The notes beneath the pieces are model-generated. The model was not told the DNA's origin, did no database searches, and was given only the letters and a program-made list of their open reading frames with translations. The position numbers and the translations under genes were made by a program. Below, one piece after another: positions 1 to 5,256 of a DNA stretch of 5,256 bases; the stretch's first letter is position 1; every line of letters begins with the position of its first letter. Source of the stretch: Planctomycetaceae bacterium (lineage in GTDB: Bacteria; Planctomycetota; Planctomycetia; Planctomycetales; Planctomycetaceae); assembly GCA_020426065.1 (NCBI GenBank), contig JAGQQT010000322.1, positions 1-5,256 of the forward strand, read 5' to 3'.

Positions 1-1
1 A

Positions 2-328
2 GTGATCGTCGAGAAGCCGGTTGTTCAGGAAGTGATTGTGGAAAAGCCTGTCTGTGCTGACTGCCTGCCTTCACTCGGTTTCTTCGGTGTGATCTGCCCG
101 GAAGGGATGCTCATCAAGGAAGTGCAGCCCAACAGTGAAGCCTGCCGACTCGGTCTGGCTCCTGGCGATGTGATCAAGATGTTCGATGACATCCGGATCA
201 TCTGCGAAGACGACTGGCTCCACGCTCTGAAATGTGCCGGCCCAACAGCCTGCCTGAAAGTGATCCCCTGCGGTGCTCACGAGCTGATCGAAATGCACGC
301 TCAACTGTCCCGCGGCCTGGCTTACTAA
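2..328 (+). CDS. PDZ-domain protein, C-terminal part (gene cut by window edge)
   Basis: The last 108 codons of a gene whose start lies left of the window; the GTG at base 2 is more likely an internal valine than a start, because it opens inside a repeat. Residues 1-17 carry two copies of VIVEKPV separated by VQE (10-residue period), the end of a Val/Glu/Lys/Pro-rich linker that probably continues upstream. Residues about 25-98 look like a PDZ domain: a hydrophobic strand (GMLIKEV), then PNSEACRLGLAPGDVIKMFDD, the typical 'glycine-leucine-x-x-GD-x-I' core, and a final LKVIP strand. PDZ domains bind C-terminal or internal peptides and often sit in envelope proteases or scaffolds. No catalytic part is visible, so the function is unknown. 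Eight cysteines in 108 residues (18, 21, 32, 48, 68, 78, 84, 90), including a CxxC at 18-21, are unusual for a PDZ domain. The gene ends in TAA and is followed by a strong terminator. Confidence 0.75.
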   Translation: MIVEKPVVQEVIVEKPVCADCLPSLGFFGVICPEGMLIKEVQPNSEACRLGLAPGDVIKMFDDIRIICEDDWLHALKCAGPTACLKVIPCGAHELIEMHAQLSRGLAY

Positions 329-356
329 TTCAAGAGTAAAAACCAGAACTCCCCCG

Positions 357-380
357 GCCCCTGTTCGCAGGGGCTTTTTT
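357..380 (+). terminator. Rho-independent terminator after the PDZ gene
   Basis: A perfect 7-bp GC-rich stem, GCCCCTG (357-363) with CAGGGGC (368-374), is closed by a TTCG tetraloop and followed at once by six T (375-380). It begins 28 bases after the stop codon of the PDZ gene. It ends that transcript, so rfbA should have its own promoter downstream. Confidence 0.92.
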
Positions 381-404
381 CATGCGCGGAAAAAGAAAGT
401 CGAG

Positions 405-441
405 TACAATCCTTGCATCACATGGCCTGGCAGGCTTGAAT
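405..441 (+). promoter_or_regulatory. weak candidate promoter region for rfbA
   Basis: Because a terminator lies at 357-380, a promoter for rfbA is expected between 381 and 526. Two weak candidates can be seen: TACAAT (405-410), which matches the -10 consensus in 5 of 6 bases but has no good -35 box; and TTGCAT (413-418) with TTGAAT (436-441) at a 17-base spacing, matching 3 and 4 of 6 bases. An 11-bp palindrome, GCCTG-G-CAGGC (425-435), lies inside the second candidate's spacer and could be an operator or chance. None of these is convincing alone. Confidence 0.2.
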
Positions 442-541
442 GATGCCACGGCGGCAGGGAGTTGGGATTCAGATCGGAAAAAAACGAACACTGCCATTAA
501 GTCTGGCCAGTTCTCACTGAAGAGAGATGATTGAGAGAGTT

Positions 542-1426
542 ATGACACGACGTGGAATCATTCTGGCAGGGGGGAGTGGCACCCGGCTTTATCCGGCGAC
601 ATTGCCCATCAGTAAACAGTTGCTGCCGGTTTATGATAAGCCGATGGTTTATTACCCGCTCTCAACGCTGATGCTGGCCGGGATTCGCGAGATTCTGCTG
701 ATCAGTACCCCGCACGATTTACCCCTGTTTCAACGGTTACTGGGAGATGGATCCCAGTGGGGAATCACGTTGCAGTATGCCGAGCAGCCAAAGCCGGAAG
801 GTCTGGCTCAGGCATTTCTGATTGGAGCGGAGTTTGTGGGGGATCGGCCGAGCTGCCTGATTCTGGGGGACAATATCTTCTACGGGGATAAAATGAGCAA
901 ATCCCTGCAGCGGATCAGTCAACAGACAGACGGGGCGACCGTGTTTGCCTACCACGTTCGCGATCCGGAGCGTTACGGGGTAGTAGTTCTGGATCAGGAT
1001 GGGAAACCGATCGATATTGAGGAGAAGCCCCAGAAGCCCAAATCAAAACTCGCGGTCACGGGATTATATTTTTACGATCAGCGCGTGGTGGAATATGCCC
1101 GGCAGCTCAAACCCTCCCGTCGAGGGGAACTCGAAATCACGGATTTGAATCGGGTTTATCTGGAAGCCGGGACGCTGAATGTGGAAGTATTTGGTCGGGG
1201 AACAGCCTGGCTGGATACCGGGACGCATCGTTCGTTGCTGGAAGCCTCCGACTACGTGAGTGTCATTGAGGAACGACAGGGCCTGAAAATCTCCTGTCCG
1301 GAAGAGATTGCCTGGCGAATGGGTTATATTTCGGCGGATGAACTGGCCAGACTGGCAGAACCGTTGCGTGCCGGTCAGTATGGTCAGTACCTCCTGGAAC
1401 TGCTCGACAGGACATCTGGAAGCTGA
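542..1426 (+). CDS. rfbA: glucose-1-phosphate thymidylyltransferase RmlA/RfbA
   Basis: The enzyme joins dTTP and glucose 1-phosphate to give dTDP-glucose and pyrophosphate, the first step to dTDP-L-rhamnose and related sugars of lipopolysaccharide and exopolysaccharide; it is cytosolic. The 294-residue product matches the family from end to end: nucleotide-binding loop GGSGTRLYP (10-18, Arg15), Lys25 in SKQLLP, LGDN (108-111, metal ligand Asp110), [16 protein letters not shown] (160-163, Lys162), GELEITD, and WLDTGTH with the second metal ligand Asp225. I chose ATG 542 because the protein then lines up with family members beginning 'M-x-R-K-GIILAGG', and a GAG purine tract lies at a workable distance. 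An in-frame ATG at 527 would add five residues (MIERV) but has no spaced ribosome binding site. It is intact and of usual length. The other rhamnose genes (rfbB, C, D) are not next to it. The transporter gene starts 70 bases downstream. Confidence 0.97.
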   Translation: MTRRGIILAGGSGTRLYPATLPISKQLLPVYDKPMVYYPLSTLMLAGIREILLISTPHDLPLFQRLLGDGSQWGITLQYAEQPKPEGLAQAFLIGAEFVGDRPSCLILGDNIFYGDKMSKSLQRISQQTDGATVFAYHVRDPERYGVVVLDQDGKPIDIEEKPQKPKSKLAVTGLYFYDQRVVEYARQLKPSRRGELEITDLNRVYLEAGTLNVEVFGRGTAWLDTGTHRSLLEASDYVSVIEERQGLKISCPEEIAWRMGYISADELARLAEPLRAGQYGQYLLELLDRTSGS

Positions 1427-1496
1427 TGGGATTCTTTCCCACATCAGATTGAACTCGAAAACCAGAGCAGGCGAAATGTGGCTTTGGATTTGATTC

Positions 1497-3077
1497 ATGA
1501 GAGAAACCCATCTTGATTCTCCCTCCCGACGCTTCCGGTGGGGAGTGTTTGCCCTCAGCATGCTGCTTCTGGTGCTGTTCTGCAGTCTCAGACCATTTGA
1601 TGATCTCAATCCCTCAGCTCAGCGGCTGGCTGGTGTTGTGACAGTGATGGCTATTTTGTGGTCGACTCAGGCGTTACCGCTGGAGGTGACCAGTTTATTG
1701 CCGCTCGTTCTGTTTCCGTTTCTGGCAATTGAAAACGCGAACAAGGTCAGCCAGGCCTACATGAATTCCACCATTTTGCTGTACCTGTCCGGGTTTGGAA
1801 TTGCGATTGGCGTGGAAAAGTGGGGACTGCATCGCCGGCTTGCACTCACCTGCCTGCGAATGACCGGAATCGGGCCGAAGCGGATTGTCTGGGGATTCAT
1901 GCTGGGGACAGCTTTAATGTCCATGTGGATCAGTAATACCGCTTCCACATTGCTGATGCTCCCCATTGCCATGGCAGTTCTGGAAGCGCTGCATGTGGAA
2001 TCGGAGGATGAGTCCCGGCGGGAAAGTCTGACTCATCATTTCTGTGCGGCGCTACTGCTGGGAATTGCCTATTCGGCTAGTGTGGGAGGGATGTGTACCC
2101 TGATTGGAACTCCTACGAATGGAGTTTATGCCGGGTATTGGACTGCTTCCCAGGCTCCGCCGGAAATCATTCAGAAGTATGAAATCTCGGTGGGGCAGTG
2201 GATGGTCATGTTTGTCCCACTTTCCGCGATGATGCTGGTCATGATCTGGCTGATCATGTGTGTTCCGATCTGGAAAGGATTGTCTTTCGGTGCCGATGCC
2301 GGCCGGCATCTCCGCCAGGAATACCAGGCACTGGGGCGATTTGGGGGCGCAGAATGGCGGATGATGATCGTTTTCGCCATTACCGCTCTGCTCTGGACAA
2401 CCAGGGCCAGTTTACAGATTGGCTCGTTTCACCTGATTGGATGGCAGGATCTGCTTGACACTTTGATGGAACGGATCGGCTGGGATCTGCGTTATGCGGG
2501 ATTGCTGCACGACTCCACTGCCGGATTGCTGATGATGTCCCTCATGTTCCTGATTCCCGCTGAAAAGGGAGAGCAGGGCCAGCAGCTTTATCTGATGGAC
2601 TGGGAGACGATCCAGCGGAAAACTCCCTGGGGGATTCTGTTGCTGTTTGGTGGGGGATTTGCAATTGCCGATGCCTGCACAGCGACAGGCCTGGCTGCCT
2701 GGATTGGTGAACGCCTGGCAATGTCGATGGAATCCTTTGGTCAGGTTGGTCAGATTCTCAGTGTCACCACACTGGTGATTTTTCTGACCGAATTTACCTC
2801 GAACACCGCCACAATTGCGACCCTGCTGCCGATTCTGGAAAAGACATCTCGCGCCCTGCTGCTGGACCCTCGAACGCTCATGCTGCCAGCGACCATTGCA
2901 GCGAGTTGTGCGTTCATGCTGCCGATTGCCACGCCCCCCAACGCAATCGTCTTCAGCTCCCAGAAACTTCGGGTTCTGGACATGATGAAGTACGGTTTGA
3001 TCCTGAATCTGGCGGGGATACTGCTGGTCACACTGATGACCGTGACCTGGGTGCTGAAAATCGGGAATGTTTCCTGA
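1497..3077 (+). CDS. SLC13/DASS family anion:sodium symporter
   Basis: An inner-membrane secondary transporter of the divalent anion:Na+ symporter family, whose members import dicarboxylates such as succinate or malate, citrate, or sulfate. The 526-residue protein is strongly hydrophobic, with about a dozen membrane segments from residue 14 to 520. It has the inverted-repeat hallmarks of the family: SNT at 146-148 with GTPTN at 204-208 in the first half, and SNT at 435-437 with ATPPN at 478-482 in the second. In known structures the SNT motifs and their partner loops form the Na+ and carboxylate sites. Length is normal and both halves are complete. The substrate cannot be read from sequence. 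The GTPTN loop has Thr where many members have Pro. The start at ATG 1497 has only a weak GGA (1486-1488) upstream. With 70 bases after rfbA and no strong terminator between, co-transcription is likely, though the functions are not obviously linked. The TGA stop sits inside the palindrome CTGATCAG (3074-3081). Confidence 0.93.
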   Translation: MRETHLDSPSRRFRWGVFALSMLLLVLFCSLRPFDDLNPSAQRLAGVVTVMAILWSTQALPLEVTSLLPLVLFPFLAIENANKVSQAYMNSTILLYLSGFGIAIGVEKWGLHRRLALTCLRMTGIGPKRIVWGFMLGTALMSMWISNTASTLLMLPIAMAVLEALHVESEDESRRESLTHHFCAALLLGIAYSASVGGMCTLIGTPTNGVYAGYWTASQAPPEIIQKYEISVGQWMVMFVPLSAMMLVMIWLIMCVPIWKGLSFGADAGRHLRQEYQALGRFGGAEWRMMIVFAITALLWTTRASLQIGSFHLIGWQDLLDTLMERIGWDLRYAGLLHDSTAGLLMMSLMFLIPAEKGEQGQQLYLMDWETIQRKTPWGILLLFGGGFAIADACTATGLAAWIGERLAMSMESFGQVGQILSVTTLVIFLTEFTSNTATIATLLPILEKTSRALLLDPRTLMLPATIAASCAFMLPIATPPNAIVFSSQKLRVLDMMKYGLILNLAGILLVTLMTVTWVLKIGNVS

Positions 3078-3176
3078 TCAGCTTCAAATTATGAATATCG
3101 GCCCGGATGAGCAAAAATTCACATAACTGGGAGTAGTTACGCGCCGATTCAATTAATGAAAATAGTGCTATGCAAT

Positions 3177-3197
3177 GTGTTAAATTTGTGTTAATAT
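3177..3197 (+). promoter_or_regulatory. 7-bp direct repeat with 11-bp period and overlapping -10-like box
   Basis: GTGTTAA occurs at 3177-3183 and again at 3188-3194, separated by the AT-only spacer ATTT. A degenerate third copy, GTGCTAT, lies at 3165-3171. Seven-base direct repeats at one helical turn are the usual operator design for PhoB/OmpR-family response regulators. A -10-like TAATAT (3192-3197) overlaps the second copy; no clear -35 box is present, which is also common for activator-dependent promoters. The site lies in the AT-rich part (about 3083-3230) of the gap after the transporter gene, about 200 bases before the small membrane-protein gene, which would be its target. This reading is inference; chance in AT-rich DNA is possible. 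Confidence 0.35.
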
Positions 3198-3251
3198 TAT
3201 CTGGCTGCATGATGTATTTTTCCAAGTTACCCAATTTGCCTCGGCGGATGA

Positions 3252-3388
3252 CTGATCAACACGATGCTGATCAGGTCTTTCGACAACAGTCTGGAAGATC
3301 CAGTCTGTCAGGGATTGTGGAGCGGCTCGACTGACAATCCCGGCAACTGAGATTCTGCGAGGCTTGATCTCCCCTTTAAAAAGGAGGG
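3252..3388 (+). promoter_or_regulatory. structured 5' leader with consecutive hairpins
   Basis: Most of the right half of the 317-base gap before the small gene folds into successive inverted repeats. (1) CTGATCA 3252-3258 with TGATCAG 3268-3274: 7 bp perfect, 9-base loop. (2) ACAG-T-CTGGA 3286-3295 with TCCAG-T-CTGT 3299-3308: 9 bp with one T:T mismatch, 3-base loop. (3) GGGATTGT 3311-3318 with ACAATCCC 3334-3341: 8 bp perfect, with a small GAG/CTC hairpin (3320-3328) in the loop. (4) CTCC 3369-3372 with GGAG 3383-3386, which covers the ribosome binding site. An alternative pairing, GAGAT 3349-3353 with ATCTC 3367-3371, shares bases with (4) and would exclude it. No T-run follows hairpins 1-3, so they are not terminators. 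It may be a regulatory leader or a small RNA; I do not recognise a known riboswitch class. Confidence 0.45.
3381..3387 (+). promoter_or_regulatory. strong ribosome binding site of the small membrane-protein gene
   Basis: AAGGAGG, an almost complete anti-16S match, lies 7 bases before ATG 3395. It fixes that start and supports the short ORF as a real gene. It is the best SD sequence before any of the larger genes here; only the mini-ORF at 3757 has a comparable one. Part of it (GGAG) can pair with CTCC at 3369-3372. Confidence 0.8.
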
Positions 3389-3394
3389 TGAAGC

Positions 3395-3622
3395 ATGAAG
3401 CAAACCTTCGTGATCACAGCCATTGCCGTTTCCGCATTCTGGATTGGAACCCAGCTCTATCTGTCAGGATATGAGCAGGGATATGTTGCCGGTGAAGACT
3501 CAGCCTGGAGTCGGGCGAATCAATCATTGCTGACCACGCGGTCAAACAGGCCACAAATCAATCCAGCTTCCAGTGCACTGGGTCCGTTGCAGAATTCGGA
3601 ATCCAGTCCCTTATTGAAATAA
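3395..3622 (+). CDS. small single-span membrane protein, unknown function
   Basis: A 75-residue protein that I do not recognise. Residues 1-3 (MKQ) are followed by a hydrophobic segment at about 4-24 (TFVITAIAVSAFWIGTQLYL), which would be an N-terminal membrane anchor or uncleaved signal; no convincing signal-peptidase site follows. Next comes GYEQGYVAGEDSAW (25-38), a Gly/Tyr-patterned amphipathic stretch of the type GYxxGYxxG, then a polar, low-complexity Ser/Asn/Pro-rich tail to the C-terminus, which has no cysteines and no catalytic motif. The gene has a perfect ribosome binding site 7 bases upstream, which argues for real expression. It is isolated: 317 bases after the transporter gene, behind a structured leader, and 253 bases before the kinase gene. 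It may be a small envelope protein under its own regulation. Confidence 0.65.
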   Translation: MKQTFVITAIAVSAFWIGTQLYLSGYEQGYVAGEDSAWSRANQSLLTTRSNRPQINPASSALGPLQNSESSPLLK

Positions 3623-3671
3623 CAGACTGCATTATCTGTCTTCATGATTGCACTGACGTTGCTCTGCGTTC

Positions 3672-3831
3672 AGGTTCTGCGCAGACCTTGCTGACTTTCC
3701 GGTGAATGCTGAAATCCGGACATCGACCCTGCCAAACTCCGGCAGGAGGCGATACGATGCCAACTGTTACTGACCCAGAAATGCCCCTGCAGGGGTGATC
3801 CGTGGAAGAGCTTTCGGGCGGGGCTTTCCAT
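3672..3831 (+). promoter_or_regulatory. hairpin-rich leader region upstream of the kinase gene
   Basis: The 253-base gap before the kinase gene holds several inverted repeats in series. AGGT-T-CTGCGCAG-ACCT (3672-3688) has the perfect 10-bp palindrome TCTGCGCAGA (3676-3685) at its centre. TCCGG 3698-3702 pairs with CCGGA 3716-3720. CCTGCC 3728-3733 pairs perfectly with GGCAGG 3741-3746 over a 7-base loop. CCCCTGCAGGGG (3784-3795) is a perfect 12-bp palindrome. TGGAA-G-AGC 3803-3811 pairs with GCTTTCCA 3823-3830 with one bulged G, extended by two G:T pairs. None is followed by a T-run, so these are not classical terminators. They could be operators, a regulatory leader, or in part chance. I see no clear -35/-10 pair. 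Confidence 0.35.
3757..3798 (+). CDS. possible 13-residue leader peptide ORF
   Basis: ATG 3757 is preceded at 7 bases by AGGAGG (3744-3749), one of the best ribosome binding sites in the window, and opens a 13-codon frame (MPTVTDPEMPLQG) ending in TGA. Its SD forms part of the 3' arm of the perfect stem CCTGCC/GGCAGG (3728-3746), and its last codons form the palindrome CCCCTGCAGGGG. The frame ends 77 bases before the kinase start. No run of identical codons is present, so an amino-acid attenuator is not indicated. Translation is plausible from the SD alone; a function in controlling the kinase gene is inference. Confidence 0.25.
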   Translation: MPTVTDPEMPLQG

Positions 3832-3875
3832 CCCGTTTCACTTTCCTGGTTGGATGATGCACGAGGATCTGTTTT

Positions 3876-5252
3876 GTGAATGAATCCCCACCTGCAAGTT
3901 CAGCATCGCTGCTGACACGCACCATGCCACTGTCGACCTTCCGTTTTCCAGGCGCCATCAGCGTGCACTGGTTTATCTATCTGCGCTGGGTTGCTGTGCT
4001 GGGACAGCTGGTGACCATTCTGGCTGCCTGGAAATGGTTCGTCATCCCACTGCAGTTGCAGCCGCTCCTGGTTACCGTGGGGGTGACTGCGCTGACGAAT
4101 CTGACGTTAATGTTCTGGTATCTGGGCTATCGTTTACGCGTGGCCGAGCCTGCTCACTCCCGATTGTGGTACACGGTTGTCTCGATTGTCATGGCGCTCG
4201 ACCTGGTTCTGCTGACCTGCCTGCTCTACTTCAGTGGAGGGCCAACCAATCCGTTCTGGGTCTTTTTCTTCGTCAATCTGTGCCTGGCAGGAGTTGAGCT
4301 GACCGCACTGGTGACCTGGTGTCTGAACGGATTGGCGATTGTCTGCTTTGCATTTCTCCTGTTTGATCATGTTCCTCTGGACGCGTTAGGGGTGGGCGAT
4401 CTTCTTCTGCCGATCAGCCATTCAGGGAAAATCACCCAGATTCATACCGGGGTGTTTTATGCCTTCATTACCTGTGCATCGGTCATTGTTTCCTTTACGA
4501 CACTGGTGGCATCCCGCCTGCGGAAACGAGATGAAGAGCTGAGAAAGCTGGAATCTCAGCGGATACGCAGCGAGAAACTGGAAGCGCTGGGAACACTGGC
4601 CGCCGGTGCTGCCCATGAACTGGCCACGCCTCTGGGGACGATTGCGGTCATCATTGGAGAACTCCAGCATCAGTTGCAACGGGAGAATGTTGATCCCCTG
4701 ATCCAGGAGGATATGGCCACCATCCGCTCTGAACTCAATCGCTGCCGATCGATTTTAAATCACATGTCGGCTCGAGCGGGAGAAGGGACCATTGAGCGTA
4801 AGGAAACGGTCCAGGCCAAAGTTCTGCTGGACATGATTCTGGCTGAAGTCAAAGAACCTGAACGGGTTGTTGTGGAAATTGATCCCAAAGCTGCGGGAAA
4901 AACACTCTATCTGGAGCCCTACGTGACCGCTCAGGCCCTGCGGGGCATGATCAAGAACGGACTGGAAGCATCCCCGCCCGAGGGAAGGGTGAGTGTTTTC
5001 CTGCGGGAGGCACGCAATGGAATTGTGCTTGAGTTTCGAGACCAGGGAGAGGGAATTCCATTACATCTGCTTGGCCGGATTGGTGAGCCGTTTTTCACAA
5101 CCAAGAGTGCAGGCAAGGGGATGGGGCTGGGAGTGTTTCTGACCAGAAGTGTGGTAGAAAGACTGGGAGGAGCGATGACGGTCGATTCCAAACCGGAGCA
5201 GGGGACCACGGTCACCTGTTTCATTCCGGCTCAAAATGGCTCCACTCTCTGA
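3876..5252 (+). CDS. regB: RegB/PrrB/ActS-type redox-sensing sensor histidine kinase
   Basis: A 458-residue inner-membrane kinase that would autophosphorylate on His247 and pass the phosphate to a RegA-type regulator. Order: LRWVAVLGQ (36-44) in the first of about six membrane spans (33-51, 63-85, 97-118, 128-147, 148-164, 190-213); GGPTNPF (121-127) between spans 3 and 4, the RegB quinone-site motif GGxxNPF; a short coiled linker (214-235); H-box AAGAAHELATPLGTIAV (242-258); Cys290 in NRCRSIL, matching the redox-active cysteine of RegB; N-box with Asn361; G1 DQGEGIP (389-395); F-box GEPFFTTK (403-410); G2 GKGMGLG (413-419). The N-box has Gly357 where the first Asn is usual. The start is GTG 3876, with GAGG (3863-3866) 9 bases upstream; ATG 3924 (residue 17) is an alternative. 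In Proteobacteria RegB-RegA controls respiration, photosynthesis and carbon or nitrogen fixation genes by redox state. The partner regulator is not in the window. It could be named regB, prrB, actS or roxS. Confidence 0.9.
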   Translation: MNESPPASSASLLTRTMPLSTFRFPGAISVHWFIYLRWVAVLGQLVTILAAWKWFVIPLQLQPLLVTVGVTALTNLTLMFWYLGYRLRVAEPAHSRLWYTVVSIVMALDLVLLTCLLYFSGGPTNPFWVFFFVNLCLAGVELTALVTWCLNGLAIVCFAFLLFDHVPLDALGVGDLLLPISHSGKITQIHTGVFYAFITCASVIVSFTTLVASRLRKRDEELRKLESQRIRSEKLEALGTLAAGAAHELATPLGTIAVIIGELQHQLQRENVDPLIQEDMATIRSELNRCRSILNHMSARAGEGTIERKETVQAKVLLDMILAEVKEPERVVVEIDPKAAGKTLYLEPYVTAQALRGMIKNGLEASPPEGRVSVFLREARNGIVLEFRDQGEGIPLHLLGRIGEPFFTTKSAGKGMGLGVFLTRSVVERLGGAMTVDSKPEQGTTVTCFIPAQNGSTL

Positions 5253-5256
5253 TCAG

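Noticed and set aside
1427..1441. Small hairpin TGGGA-TTCTT-TCCCA just after the rfbA stop
   Set aside because: Only 5 bp and no T-run behind it; too weak to call a terminator between rfbA and the transporter gene.
1064..1609. 181-codon open frame on the minus strand across the end of rfbA and start of the transporter gene
   Set aside because: It lies opposite two genes with unmistakable family motifs; its product has no recognisable domain, so it is a shadow frame.
3074..3081. Octamer palindrome CTGATCAG, seen four times (698, 3074, 3267, 5249), twice over a stop codon
   Set aside because: Four copies exceed simple expectation, but they lie in unrelated contexts (inside rfbA, two stop codons, one hairpin arm) without common spacing. 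A genome-wide count would be needed to call it a motif.
3195..3221. T-run TTTTT (3217-3221) as a possible terminator after the transporter gene
   Set aside because: No stable stem directly precedes it; the nearby GCATGATGT has no proper loop.
3767..3958. 63-codon open frame on the minus strand across the kinase start
   Set aside because: It overlaps the kinase start, which has an SD and clear homology further in. The antisense product is basic and low in hydrophobic patterning, with no recognised motif.
1..5256. Mobile element, CRISPR array, tRNA or rRNA
   Set aside because: No transposase or integrase motifs, no regularly spaced repeats and no tRNA-like cloverleaf were seen on either strand; the direct repeats found are short and local.

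Overview
All genes in this window lie on the + strand. In order they are: the 3' end of a PDZ-domain gene, a complete rfbA/rmlA, a complete SLC13/DASS-type anion:sodium symporter gene, a gene for a 75-residue single-span membrane protein, and a complete histidine kinase gene of the RegB/PrrB redox-sensor type. GC content is moderate (a little above 50 % by eye), Shine-Dalgarno (SD) strength varies, and unrelated functions sit side by side without tight operon packing. The host is clearly a bacterium. A planctomycete or similar Gram-negative lineage would fit, but no ribosomal RNA or strict lineage marker is present, so this is only a guess.

Left part (1-526): the cysteine-rich C-terminus of a PDZ protein is closed by a textbook intrinsic terminator (357-380). 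A short spacer with only weak promoter-like matches follows. Middle part (527-3077): rfbA makes dTDP-glucose, the first step towards dTDP-L-rhamnose and other surface sugars. It is followed 70 bases later by the transporter gene, probably on the same transcript. No other rhamnose gene (rfbB, C, D) is visible, so rfbA stands alone here.

The right part is the most interesting. The 317-base gap 3078-3394 is not empty. It has an AT-rich stretch with a perfect 7-bp direct repeat at an 11-bp period, the geometry of PhoB/OmpR-family operators. After that come consecutive inverted repeats (3252-3274, 3286-3308, 3311-3341) and a last one that covers the strong ribosome binding site of the small membrane-protein gene. 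Together they look like a promoter plus a structured 5' leader. The 253-base gap before the kinase gene holds a second run of hairpins and a 13-codon ORF with a very good ribosome binding site, which could be a leader peptide.

The kinase carries the RegB quinone-site motif GGPTNPF, the H-box around His247 and the conserved cysteine of the dimerisation region (Cys290). It is therefore probably a membrane redox/respiration sensor. Its response regulator would be expected just beyond the right edge, but is not in view.
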